In this document: in pieces, positions 27,800-36,133 of the stretch
How the letters are laid out: the number at the start of each line of letters is the position of its first letter
How positions within the stretch are numbered: the first letter of the stretch is position 1
NCBI RefSeq assembly: GCF_052050035.1
Contig: NZ_CP189882.1
Coordinates: 1,798,001-1,862,000 of the forward strand
Source: Symbiopectobacterium purcellii_A
Lineage (GTDB): Bacteria; Pseudomonadota; Gammaproteobacteria; Enterobacterales; Enterobacteriaceae
Direction of reading: 5' to 3'
Length of the DNA: 64,000 nucleotides
Position numbers and translations under genes: made by a program
The notes under the pieces: model-generated
Told to the model about the DNA's origin: nothing
Databases searched by the model: none
Seen by the model: the letters and a program-made list of their open reading frames with translations, nothing else

Positions 27800-27992
27800 A
27801 ACAACACTCTCAGGTAAACAGAAGACAATTGCGGCGGAATCTAGCAGAAAGGCCAGCAATAAAAAAGGGTTGGTGCGGCTAACTCGGCGAATTCGCTTTG
27901 TGCTTTACAAGCAGCGACCGATAACCCCGCGTTTCGGGCCAGTTATAGGTATAATAGACCCAAAACCCCCTATCCAGACAGAGATAACCATT

Positions 27993-28628
27993 GTGACCGA
28001 ACAACAGAACCCGAACGTGACGCATAACTACAATGTGACGCATTTTGTCACCAGCGCGCCCGATATTCGTCACCTGCGTGCCGATAGCGGTATTGAAGTG
28101 GCGTTTGCCGGACGCTCGAACGCGGGAAAATCCAGCGCCCTGAACACACTGACCAACCAAAAAAGTCTGGCACGTACCAGTAAAACACCGGGACGAACCC
28201 AACTTATCAACCTGTTTGAAGTCACAGACGGCGTACGTCTGGTTGACCTCCCCGGCTATGGCTATGCCGAAGTTCCGGAAGAGATGAAGCGGAAATGGCA
28301 GAAAGCGCTGGGGGAATATCTGCAAAAACGTGCCTGTCTGCAAGGACTGGTGGTGTTGATGGATATCCGTCATCCGCTGAAAGATCTTGATCAGCAAATG
28401 ATTGAATGGGCAGTGGATGTGGATCTGCCAGTGCTCATTCTGCTCACCAAATCCGACAAACTGGCTTCCGGTGCGCGCAAAGCACAACTGAATGCCGTGC
28501 GTGAAGCCGTGCTCGCGTTTGGCGGAGATATTCAGGTTGAAGCCTTCTCCTCCTTGAAAAAAGAAGGGGTGGATAAATTGCGGCAAAAACTCGATCTGTG
28601 GTTCAACAACCGCCCTTCAGTAAACTAG
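27993..28628 (+). CDS. engB: ribosome biogenesis GTPase EngB (YihA/YsxC), tail replaced
   Basis: 211 aa from a GTG start (27993) that aligns with the E. coli N-terminus (HNYNVTHFVTSAPDIRHLRA). G1 GRSNAGKSSALN, G2 region TSKTPGRTQLIN, G3 DLPGYGYAEVP, G4 LLTKSDKL and G5-like EAFSSLKK are all intact. EngB is an essential 50S assembly GTPase. An IS5-like element at 28622 cuts the extreme C-terminus. Rejoining the flanks gives NRPSVQEDVDN followed by a stop; the present product ends NRPSVN. Only a disordered tail is lost, so function is probably kept. Confidence 0.92.
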   Translation: MTEQQNPNVTHNYNVTHFVTSAPDIRHLRADSGIEVAFAGRSNAGKSSALNTLTNQKSLARTSKTPGRTQLINLFEVTDGVRLVDLPGYGYAEVPEEMKRKWQKALGEYLQKRACLQGLVVLMDIRHPLKDLDQQMIEWAVDVDLPVLILLTKSDKLASGARKAQLNAVREAVLAFGGDIQVEAFSSLKKEGVDKLRQKLDLWFNNRPSVN

Positions 28629-29658
28629 TTGCTGAATAGAGACTTGCATTTTTTGTCAGGCTATTGAGAATAAAAAGAGGTTTAACTTAGAGAATAAAGG
28701 TTTGAAATGATCAACAAAGAGCGGTTGTTACGAGATAATCGTTTATGTAAAGCAATCATTGGATTATCAGTCGAAGAATTGAAAAATTTAGCCGCTGAAT
28801 TTTCAGCTTGTTATTTGATTTATCGGAAAAAGAATCGAAAAGATCACGAGCGGCAGATGGGTGCAGGGCAGAAAGGATTTATCCCAACCCCATTAGATAA
28901 ACTGCTTTTTATTTTATTGTATTTAAAATGTTATCCGACCTATGATTTGCAAGGACTTCTTTTTGGTTTAGATAGAACACGGGTATGTCGCTGGGTAAAA
29001 ATATTATTGCCGGTTTTAGAGATGACCTTGGGGCGAGAATGTGTTTTGCCCGCTCGTCAAATTCGCTCTGCTGAGGAATTTTTTCGCGCCTTTCCTGGAG
29101 TTAAAGACGTCTTTATTGATGGGACAGAGCGACCTGTCCAAAAGCCTAAGAATCTGCGTCGGCGAAAAAAAATGTATTCGGGAAAGAAAAGACAGACCAC
29201 TCGAAAAGGGCTTATTATGACTGACGAAACAAGGCAAATTGGATTTATCCCCATGAGCAAAAATGGGCGCCGTCACGATAAACGCTTACTCGATAAAGTC
29301 GATATAATTCGCCATATTCCTCCTGAGGTAACCATCTGGGCAGATACCGGTTTTCAAGGTATAGATAAACAGCATCCTAATACACAAATCCCAAAAAAAG
29401 GAACTCGAAAAAGACCTTTATCGCCTGAACAAAAACAAGAAAATAAAATAATCTCGGGCATCCGTATTACAGTTGAACACGCCATCGCGGGTATCAAGCG
29501 CCTCGGTTGCATGACCCAAATTTTACGGAATCGTAGACCCTTTATTGATGATACCTTCTTACTCCTTAGCGCCGGTCTTTGGAATTTCCATCTCAGAACA
29601 GCGTAAAATTTACTTCAATCACCGAAACACCCTTATTTCACTATTAAGCAACACGCTT
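28622..29658 (+). mobile_element. IS5-family (DDE_Tnp_4) element, complete (1037 bp)
   Basis: Imperfect 18-bp inverted ends AAACTAGTTGCTGAATAG and AAGCGTGTTGCTTAATAG, flanked by a 3-bp duplication AGT (28619-28621, 29659-29661). Partial copies lie at 17301, 60453 and 62005; the insertions at 18069 and 61258 also sit at AGT/ACT. Confidence 0.92.
28707..29606 (+). CDS. IS5-family transposase (DDE_Tnp_4 type)
   Basis: 299 aa. An N-terminal HTH_4-like part (PTPLDKLLFILLYLKCYPTY, GLDRTRVCRWVKILLP) precedes the DDE domain: Asp in DVFIDGTERPVQKPKN, Asp in TIWADTGFQGIDKQHP, Glu in RITVEHAIAGIKRLGCM. This arrangement is that of ISL2/IS1031-like IS5 transposases, consistent with 3-bp target duplications. 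Confidence 0.93.
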   Translation: MINKERLLRDNRLCKAIIGLSVEELKNLAAEFSACYLIYRKKNRKDHERQMGAGQKGFIPTPLDKLLFILLYLKCYPTYDLQGLLFGLDRTRVCRWVKILLPVLEMTLGRECVLPARQIRSAEEFFRAFPGVKDVFIDGTERPVQKPKNLRRRKKMYSGKKRQTTRKGLIMTDETRQIGFIPMSKNGRRHDKRLLDKVDIIRHIPPEVTIWADTGFQGIDKQHPNTQIPKKGTRKRPLSPEQKQENKIISGIRITVEHAIAGIKRLGCMTQILRNRRPFIDDTFLLLSAGLWNFHLRTA

Positions 29659-29691
29659 AGTGCAAGAAGACGTCGATAATTGAGATCAACC

Positions 29692-29723
29692 GCCGCGATC
29701 GTTAGCGATCTTGCGGCATTTTT
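29692..29723 (+). terminator. engB terminator, displaced by IS
   Basis: GCCGCGATCG-TTAG-CGATCTTGCGGC then ATTTTT, a 10-bp stem with a two-base bulge. It lay directly after the original engB stop (29681-29683) before the IS5-like insertion. Confidence 0.75.
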
Positions 29724-29739
29724 CTGACTTTCGCCCAAT

Positions 29740-29846
29740 AAAAAACGCCCAGTCACCGAAGTGACCGGGGCGGCTAATATTCAGCCAAATCCGATTACGT
29801 GAAGTAAAAGGTCTGAAAGATAGAACATCTTACCTCTGTACCCTAC
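29740..29846 (-). ncRNA. spf: Spot 42 small RNA
   Basis: On the minus strand from 29846: GTAGGGTACAGAGGTAAGAT, then TTCTATCTTTCAGACCTTTT and a terminator hairpin (CGCCCCGGTCAC-TTC-GGTGACTGGGCG-like) with T-run. About 107 nt, against 109 in E. coli, and the first 60 nt are nearly identical. It lies between polA and engB as in E. coli. Spot 42 is an Hfq-dependent repressor of galK and other carbon-use mRNAs, itself repressed by CRP-cAMP. Upstream of it (about 29905-29925) there is a TGTGA half-site, but no convincing full CRP box. Confidence 0.95.
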
Positions 29847-30025
29847 GTAGTTAACTCTACCCTATTTTTTCGCCAGAACAAAGTTTTTTTGTTGTTTAGT
29901 TTCATAAAAAATGGCTATGGGTCACACAAAGTCAAGCGAGTCAGCCAATCCTGTAGTTTAATTACAGAAATGAATAACGTAATGCGCATTAAACATTCAG
30001 TTGCAACATCCTGTTTTTCTGTATA

Positions 30026-32812
30026 TTAATGCGCCTCATCCCAGTTTTTACCTTCGCCTACATCCACACGTAACGGAACGTTTAGTGACATACACCCTTC
30101 CATCAGGGTAACGATCTTTTGTTTTGCCGCATCCAGTACCGACGCATGTACTTCAAACACCAATTCATCGTGTACCTGCATGATCATATTTACCTGCGGC
30201 TGCTCTTGCTGTAGCCAACTATCGATGGCAATCATCGCCTTCTTGATAATATCAGCGGCCGTGCCCTGCATCGGGGCGTTAATGGCAGCACGTCCCGCCG
30301 CCTTGCGGCTCATCGCATTGCGTGAGTGGATATCCGGCAAATAGAGGCGGCGTCCATCCAGCGTCTGCACGTACCCTTTCTCGGCGGCTTCCTGCCGGGT
30401 TCTTTCCATGTAATCCTGCACGCCAGGATAGCGCTCGAAATAGAGGTTCATATAGCGCTGCGACTCGGCGCGCGGGATGCCCAACTGGCGCGACAGGCCA
30501 AAGGCACTCATGCCATAAATCAAACCAAAGTTGATGGCTTTCGCACTGCGGCGCTGCTCTCCCGTAACGTTTTCCAGCGGCAAGCCAAAAACTTCTTCGG
30601 CGGTGGCACTATGAATATCCAGCCCTTCGGCAAACGCGTTGAGCAACCCGGCATCACCGGAAAGGTGCGCCATAATACGCAGTTCGATCTGCGAGTAGTC
30701 CGCCGCCACAATGCGGTAGCCTTCTGGAGCAATAAACGCCTGACGGATGCGCCGCCCTTCATCGTTGCGTACCGGGATGTTTTGCAGATTAGGATCGCTG
30801 GAGGAAAGACGCCCCGTTGCCGTGACCGCTTGATGGTATGACGTATGCACCCGCTGGGTCAGCGGATTGATCATCAGCGGCAGCTTATCGGTGTACGTCG
30901 ATTTCAGTTTCGCCAGTCCACGATATTCCAGAATGCGTTTGGGCAGCGGATAGTCATGTGCCAACTCTTCCAATACTTCTTCATTAGTAGAAGGGGCACC
31001 TTTCGGCGTTTTCTTTAACACCGGCAGTTTCAGCTTATCGTACAAGATCACCTTCAACTGCTTGGTGGAAGCAAGATTAAACGCTTCACCGGCCATTTCA
31101 TGCACTTCAGTTTCAAGTTCGGCCAGGCGCGCCGTCAATTCCTGAGAATGTTGTGCCAAAATGCCAGCATCAATCAGCACACCCTGGCGTTCAATGCGAG
31201 ACAGCACCGGCACCAACGGCATATCGATATCACGGAACACCGTCACCAGTTCCCCATGCTGTTGCAGCTTTTCCCACAGGGTTTGATGCAAATGCAAAGT
31301 GACATCCGCATCTTCTGCGGCATAGGTACTGGCCTGTTCGACAGGAATCTGATTAAAGGTAAGTTGGTTCTTACCCTTACCCGCAATCTCTTCAAACGAA
31401 ATGGTTTTATGTTGCAGATAGCGGTCGGCAAGGCTGTCCATGTCATGACGACCCGCCACGCTGTTTAACACGTAAGACTCCACCATGGTGTCATAGGCGA
31501 TACCACGTAGCTCAATGTCATAGCGCTTCATCACGCCCTGATCGAACTTCAGGTTCTGCCCGATTTTGCGCAGCGCGTTGTCTTCCAGCAGGGGTTTTAG
31601 CAATTCCAAAGCGCGAGCTCTGTCGATTTGATCTGGCGCATCCAGATAATCATGCGCCAGCGGCAGATATGCCGCTTCCCCCGGCGTCACCGCGAATGAC
31701 ATACCAATCAGGTTGGCGCTCAGCGTATCCAAGCCGTCCGTTTCGGTATCAAACGCAAACGCCCCTGCATTTTGGATACGGGTAATCCACGACAGTAAGG
31801 TCTCTTCATCCTGAATAGTGACATAGCCTTCGCGGCTCAAGGCAACGGTTGCTTCCTCTGGGGGCTGCGCTTGTGCCGCCGGAGCTGGCTGCGAAACCGC
31901 AGAGTGCCCCTTGCGACCTTGCATCCAGGTGCCGCTTTCCACATCGGCGATCCAGCGTTTGAAATCATAACGCTTAAACAGTCCGTGCAGTGCATCCACA
32001 TCGGGTTCATTCACCGTCAGTTCGGTGCAGGTCTGCTCCAACTCGACGTCAGTTTTGATGGTCGCCAGTTGATAAGAGAGATACGCCGCTTCTTTATGCT
32101 GTTCCAGCTTTTGCGCCATGGTCTTTGCGCCGCGAAACGACTGCGTGGCGATCTTATCCAGATTACTGTACAGGGTATCTAATCCCCCCAGCCCCTGAAG
32201 TAACGCTTGCGCCGTTTTTTCACCCACGCCAGGTACGCCCGGAATGTTATCCGATGCATCCCCCATCAGGGCCAGAAAATCGATAATCAGCTCCGGCGGA
32301 ATACCGTATTTGTCGCAGACTTCTTGCGGCCCAAGCACTGTATTGTTAATGGTGTTGATAAGCGTGATCGTTGGTGACACCAGTTGCGCCATGTCTTTAT
32401 CACCGGTGCTGATCAGTACTGGCGTACCTGCGCTTTCTGCCTGACGCGCCAGCGTACCGATCACGTCATCCGCTTCCACACCGCTTACGGCCAACAAAGG
32501 CAGCCCCATGGCACGCACCATAGCGTGCAACGGCTCAATCTGCGCGCGCAGATCGTCCGGCATCGGTGGGCGATGCGCCTTGTAGTTTTCGAACAGTTCG
32601 TCGCGGAACGTTTTTCCTTTGGCATCAAAGACCACAGCGACGTGGCTGGGAGAAAACTGAAGCAGCAGGCTGCGCAGCATATTCAGCACGCCATACATGG
32701 CACCTGTCGGCTCACCGGCGTTGTTTGTCAAAGGAGGGAATGCGTGGTAGGCACGGTATAAATACGACGAGCCATCGACCAAAATTAACGGGTTTTGCGG
32801 GATCTGCACCAT
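30026..32812 (-). CDS. polA: DNA polymerase I
   Basis: 928 aa, exactly the E. coli length. 5' nuclease domain 1-about 300 (ILVDGSSYLYRAYHAFPPLT, VFDAKGKTFRDELF, ISTGDKDMAQLV, GVPGVGEKTAQALL); 3'-5' exonuclease about 325-520 with FAFDTETDGLD; polymerase about 520-928 with motif A VAADYSQIELRIMAHLSGD, motif B RRSAKAINFGLIYG and motif C QVHDELVFEV. Needed for Okazaki fragment maturation and repair. Fully intact. Its upstream region is phage DNA: the att core of the second integrase module lies only about 40 bp ahead of the ATG, so the polA promoter now partly consists of prophage-end sequence. Confidence 0.97.
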   Translation of the reverse strand: MVQIPQNPLILVDGSSYLYRAYHAFPPLTNNAGEPTGAMYGVLNMLRSLLLQFSPSHVAVVFDAKGKTFRDELFENYKAHRPPMPDDLRAQIEPLHAMVRAMGLPLLAVSGVEADDVIGTLARQAESAGTPVLISTGDKDMAQLVSPTITLINTINNTVLGPQEVCDKYGIPPELIIDFLALMGDASDNIPGVPGVGEKTAQALLQGLGGLDTLYSNLDKIATQSFRGAKTMAQKLEQHKEAAYLSYQLATIKTDVELEQTCTELTVNEPDVDALHGLFKRYDFKRWIADVESGTWMQGRKGHSAVSQPAPAAQAQPPEEATVALSREGYVTIQDEETLLSWITRIQNAGAFAFDTETDGLDTLSANLIGMSFAVTPGEAAYLPLAHDYLDAPDQIDRARALELLKPLLEDNALRKIGQNLKFDQGVMKRYDIELRGIAYDTMVESYVLNSVAGRHDMDSLADRYLQHKTISFEEIAGKGKNQLTFNQIPVEQASTYAAEDADVTLHLHQTLWEKLQQHGELVTVFRDIDMPLVPVLSRIERQGVLIDAGILAQHSQELTARLAELETEVHEMAGEAFNLASTKQLKVILYDKLKLPVLKKTPKGAPSTNEEVLEELAHDYPLPKRILEYRGLAKLKSTYTDKLPLMINPLTQRVHTSYHQAVTATGRLSSSDPNLQNIPVRNDEGRRIRQAFIAPEGYRIVAADYSQIELRIMAHLSGDAGLLNAFAEGLDIHSATAEEVFGLPLENVTGEQRRSAKAINFGLIYGMSAFGLSRQLGIPRAESQRYMNLYFERYPGVQDYMERTRQEAAEKGYVQTLDGRRLYLPDIHSRNAMSRKAAGRAAINAPMQGTAADIIKKAMIAIDSWLQQEQPQVNMIMQVHDELVFEVHASVLDAAKQKIVTLMEGCMSLNVPLRVDVGEGKNWDEAH

Positions 32813-32839
32813 GTTCTGTCATGACCTATGTCGTTCATC

Positions 32840-32890
32840 ATGGCGCTAAGCATGCCATAGCGCCATAAAAATACCGAGATTATTATTCAA
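32840..32890. other. phage attachment site core, copy 2, beside polA
   Basis: Matches copy 1 (13776-13818) up to GCATGC at 32850 and then diverges into polA-proximal host sequence. A 9-bp inverted repeat ATGGCGCTA / TAGCGCCAT (32840-32848 and 32858-32866) with a 9-bp spacer spans the crossover, as in tyrosine-recombinase core sites. This looks like a prophage-host junction. Confidence 0.65.
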
Positions 32891-32935
32891 TAAGTTATAG
32901 GGTATAGATCGAAATTACTCGAAATTCGATCGAAA

Positions 32936-34003
32936 TTATTCAATCTGCTTCCATTCAGCCCCCCGGACATCGCGGTACCTATCTGTCATGGTAGAGCTTT
33001 TGTGACCTAACAATTTTTGTGCATATTCTTCCCCTTTCTCATCGGTGTAGAGTCTTGCAGCCAGGCTTCTGATTTCATGAAATGAGGGAGGGTTACGTTC
33101 CCATATTAATCCTGATATACGACGCGCCTTCAAAAAAGCGGCAGATATCGTTTTTGCGGCAAATTGCTTGTATTTGGCGTCTGCGACGATATGTGCTACC
33201 CCGTTGTTTAATCCCCTAAACTGGTTCAATACATCAGCAAGGCATAAATTGAGGCAGTCGATGCGGGTTGCCTCGGAGAACGCAAGCATCGTGCCTGTTT
33301 TCGCCTGCTTAATGTAAAGACGTCCGTCTTTGATATCCTCCCAGCGTAGTGCCTGTATATCCCCTAAACGTTGACCGGTGACTAAAGCAAGGTCAAGGCA
33401 GGGCCCAACCCAGGCGGGTAATGTATCCGCTGCCTTGCGTATAAGCCTCCACTCATCCAGCGTTATGCGCTCACGTTGAATTTCTACACGCTGGTTGCGC
33501 GTAGCTTCGGCTGGATTGCTTTTGAGTAACCCCTCCGCAATCGCTTCACGAAACAGGTCACGTAACAACGCTCTTATGCAGTTCGCCATTGTCACTTTCC
33601 CTGCTTTTACCCACTGATTAAGGAACGAGGCAATGTCTTTGGTTTCTACTTTCTGAAGAGCAAATTCGCCTAAATGGGCGTTAACGGCTTTCAGGTATTT
33701 ATTGTACTCGCTCATCGTTTTCGGTTTGAGTTTCCGTCCCTCGAGTACCGTCATATAACGCTCAGTCCATTCACTCACTGTAGTCACCTGTGTGCCGTTG
33801 ATGCGGTCAACGAGCGGTGAGGGTTTTGATGAGCCATAAATTGCCATATTGGCGGCGATGGCTTGTGTAATGGCTATCTGACGATGGCGGCCCAGGCCGT
33901 ATTCTTTCCCGGTGCGCGGGTCACGGTAGCAAAAATAGCCGCCATTGCGCGGTTGCAGGTTTGGCGGCAAGTCGCGGTTCTTATGGCTTCTCCGGCGTGC
34001 CAT
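32936..34003 (-). CDS. int: lambda-type integrase, intact
   Basis: 355 aa (lambda Int 356). The N-terminal arm-binding domain MARRRSHKNRDLPPNLQPRN / GGYFCYRDPRTGKEYGLGRH closely resembles the lambda opening. The catalytic domain has Arg in LVTGQRLGDIQALRWEDI, His-x-x-Arg in PSFHEIRSLAARLY, His in KLLGHKSSTMTDRY and Tyr in the same segment. Mediates site-specific integration and excision at the att core 45-85 bp beyond its stop. Starts inside xis, overlapping by about 22 bp. Confidence 0.93.
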   Translation of the reverse strand: MARRRSHKNRDLPPNLQPRNGGYFCYRDPRTGKEYGLGRHRQIAITQAIAANMAIYGSSKPSPLVDRINGTQVTTVSEWTERYMTVLEGRKLKPKTMSEYNKYLKAVNAHLGEFALQKVETKDIASFLNQWVKAGKVTMANCIRALLRDLFREAIAEGLLKSNPAEATRNQRVEIQRERITLDEWRLIRKAADTLPAWVGPCLDLALVTGQRLGDIQALRWEDIKDGRLYIKQAKTGTMLAFSEATRIDCLNLCLADVLNQFRGLNNGVAHIVADAKYKQFAAKTISAAFLKARRISGLIWERNPPSFHEIRSLAARLYTDEKGEEYAQKLLGHKSSTMTDRYRDVRGAEWKQIE

Positions 34004-34223
34004 GTCTTATCCTCGATAACAGGGTGGGATGAAGGTAACTTGATGAGCTAAGGTTTTTATTCTGGGTGAGCTTGCAGGCATTTTCGTCAAACAGATACTC
34101 GCGCCCATCTCGTATCGGTGCGGGAAAAATCATTCCGCTCCTGACCAATCGCCTGACGGTTTCCATACAACGCGGACGGGGTTGCCGCCGATTCCACTCG
34201 GATAAGGTGATGTATGCCATCAT
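33981..34223 (-). CDS. xis: excisionase (Xis), copy 2
   Basis: Identical to the protein at 11564-11806 (ITLSEWNRRQPRPRCMETVR). It overlaps int. Together they form an apparently complete excision cassette. Confidence 0.88.
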   Translation of the reverse strand: MMAYITLSEWNRRQPRPRCMETVRRLVRSGMIFPAPIRDGREYLFDENACKLTQNKNLSSSSYLHPTLLSRIRHGTPEKP

Positions 34224-34338
34224 TGACCTCTGCTAAAATTAAGCCGCTGCGCCGTTCGTCATGACGGCGAGCGGGTGGGGGAATGACCAATCTAAGAAAT
34301 GCGGTGATGCAGGTGATTTCAGGCTGTAACAGCCTTGG

Positions 34339-34500
34339 TTAACGTACTGATGCAGGTCGTAGAGGCTTGCCTTGCTGTTCGAGGATATCGATAAGCTTTC
34401 GGTATCCGTTTCTCAGCCATTTTACAATTTTATCCAATTGGGTTTCTTCCGGGTGATAGCTCCCCATGAGGGCAGCATGACCCGCGAATGCATAATTCAT
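34339..34500 (-). CDS. 53-aa phage protein, copy 2
   Basis: Same product as 11287-11448 (MNYAFAGHAALMGSYHPEET). The start is chosen at MNYAF because the longer upstream frame lacks a ribosome site. Confidence 0.45.
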   Translation of the reverse strand: MNYAFAGHAALMGSYHPEETQLDKIVKWLRNGYRKLIDILEQQGKPLRPASVR

Positions 34501-34514
34501 GGGAGTTCCTGTTT

Positions 34515-34724
34515 TTATTGTGTTATTTGGGTGTCGTATTTTGCATGGCTCATGGTCTTCCAACTCAGGCCATTATCTTTGGATAACATGCGCCAGTAGA
34601 GGGAGAGCCGTATTGATAAATAACCGGTTCGTCGTATGCGTCTTGCATGGATAAGTCCTTCACGGTATAAGCGCTTAAATAACTTCTCCCGCTCTCTTAT
34701 CCTGTTAGGTATTTTAGGTTTCAT
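34515..34724 (-). CDS. 69-aa basic phage protein, copy 2
   Basis: Identical to 11063-11272. Confidence 0.5.
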   Translation of the reverse strand: MKPKIPNRIREREKLFKRLYREGLIHARRIRRTGYLSIRLSLYWRMLSKDNGLSWKTMSHAKYDTQITQ

Positions 34725-34821
34725 TTGTGGCCCCTCTTACATCTGGATGGCGCTTTTCTGTCAGCTCCGCAATCTCGCGGCTGGACATGGTTAATGTTTG
34801 TGCAATGGTTAAATTTTGCAT
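34714..34821 (-). CDS. 35-aa Rha/KilA-like micro-ORF, copy 2
   Basis: Identical to 10966-11073. Confidence 0.4.
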   Translation of the reverse strand: MQNLTIAQTLTMSSREIAELTEKRHPDVRGATNET

Positions 34822-34898
34822 GCGTAAAGTCCTCGTCAGTAAAAACGATGAAGAAAATGTAACCCCGGTGTATTACCGGGGCGGTGAAAGGACATTTA

Positions 34899-34990
34899 TA
34901 GCCAACCGACTTAAAAATGATTACATCCTATGCCCTGATATGCGGCAAAGAAGCATAGCTGGCTGTTATCAAAATAATGTCGCTTGGCTA
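34899..34990 (-). mobile_element. 92-bp MITE (IS630-type ends), copy in module 2
   Basis: TA-flanked (34897-34898, 34991-34992). Same insertion point relative to the antirepressor gene as 10797-10888, so the insertion is older than the duplication. Confidence 0.93.
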
Positions 34991-34993
34991 TAA

Positions 34994-35746
34994 TTACGCC
35001 GGTTCGAGGCAGAACGCTTGAGACAGCTTCGCCAGTCCCTTCGGTGTCACCAGCACCTGCTCGCGAATTTTGTCGGTGCCGTCGTCACAGGGGATAAGTG
35101 ATATTTTATGCTCGAGGTAGCCTGACTGGATTTTGCTCTGGTAGGCTATCCAGTTCTTGATGCCGATACGGCGATAAATCCAGCCACGCTCACGGAGGAA
35201 AGCGAACAGATCTTTGGGGCGTACCTGTAACTCCTTGGCGGCGTTGGTGATGCACATGCCGCCGTCAGATTTGGCGATGCGGTGCAGGGCTTTCACGTCT
35301 GGGGCCATCTCCTCAACTTTGCTTTCGAGGGCGATAACCTTTTCGGTGTAGGTAAGCAGGATGCCACGCATGGCCGCTGGGTCATTGAGCATCTGAACGG
35401 GATCGGCAGGCAGGGACTTGATGCGCTTCTCACACTGGATAAAGTACTGACGTGCCTCCTTGCCTTTCTCGTTGCGCTCAACCATCGAAAGCTCTTTCGC
35501 CATGTCGATGCTGATGGCGTATTTAATGGAAGGGCGGCCACCGTTGGGGTTTTCGCCAGAATTGGCGAAAACTACATAGTCGATATTTTCGACAAATCCG
35601 TACTGCTTGATGCGGTCTTTAATCCAGTTGGAGAAGTCTTTGCCGACCTTCAGGAACTCATGCAGGTCACGGGCATTCACCGTCTTGATGGTTTCGCCAT
35701 TGATGCTATTAGTTTCGATAGTGATCAGTTCATGTTCTTTAGACAT
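34994..35746 (-). CDS. AntA/KilAC phage antirepressor, variant allele (250 aa)
   Basis: Identical to 10026-10793 over the first about 49 and the last about 170 residues, but residues about 50-80 read GFVENIDYVVFANSGENPNG then GRPSIKYAISIDMAKEL instead of EFVENQDYVIVDNLSSPKSA... The exchanged block is the centre of the AntA domain, presumably the repressor-contacting or specificity part. Both alleles have intact frames. Confidence 0.88.
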   Translation of the reverse strand: MSKEHELITIETNSINGETIKTVNARDLHEFLKVGKDFSNWIKDRIKQYGFVENIDYVVFANSGENPNGGRPSIKYAISIDMAKELSMVERNEKGKEARQYFIQCEKRIKSLPADPVQMLNDPAAMRGILLTYTEKVIALESKVEEMAPDVKALHRIAKSDGGMCITNAAKELQVRPKDLFAFLRERGWIYRRIGIKNWIAYQSKIQSGYLEHKISLIPCDDGTDKIREQVLVTPKGLAKLSQAFCLEPA

Positions 35747-35902
35747 AGTAAGGTCCTCACAAGTTAATGTGATTAATGGAACCCCGGCACGATACCGGGG
35801 CGGGATTGATGATTAGTGGTGAAAAAAAACCGGCGCGGGGCCGGGCGGCAGGCATAGCAGGGAATTACGAGCCTAGTACTCAGAATCTACCATGGTAAAT
35901 AT

Positions 35903-35967
35903 GCAGGAGTAACGAAAATGCGCAGGAGTAGATAAAATATGCAGGAGTGGGGAAAATGTGCAGGTGG
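35903..35967 (-). repeat. 19-bp iterons (GCAGGAGT-type), 3.5 units
   Basis: GCAGGAGT recurs at 35903, 35922 and 35941 and as GCAGGTGG at 35960, an exact 19-bp period; each unit also shares an AAAAT tract. A palindrome GTGCAG-ATC-CTGCAC follows at 35985-35999. It lies in the gap of about 320 bp between the AntA and Rha genes of module 2. The rest of the gap contains only a GC-rich hairpin near each end. No equivalent is present in module 1. Confidence 0.75.
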
Positions 35968-36133
35968 TGCCCATATCGGGAGGCGTGCAGATCCTGCACT
36001 CTATAATCAGTGAGTTACGATGAAATTGGTGGTACCTAAATCGATTGGGCAACTACCCAGGAATTTGAGGTAGTTCGAAATGCTGGGAATAGGGCACAAA
36101 AACCCCGGCGCGATACCGGGGCGGGATTGGTGA

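Larger units (their letters stand above)
32846..35790 (-). repeat. prophage antirepressor-int-att module, copy 2 of an inverted pair
   Basis: Inverted near-identical counterpart of 9975-13824, here with an uninterrupted integrase. Confidence 0.85.

Noticed and set aside
27800..27992. Possible CsrC small RNA between yihI and engB, its place in E. coli
   Set aside because: Only 193 bp remain and I see no series of GGA hairpins; not supportable.
27771..27992. 74-codon N-terminal extension of EngB
   Set aside because: Not homologous to EngB and covers the divergent promoter region; the GTG at 27993 fits the family.
29900..29930. CRP site upstream of Spot 42
   Set aside because: Only one half-site (TGTGA) is clear; the second half does not match, so it is not listed as a feature.
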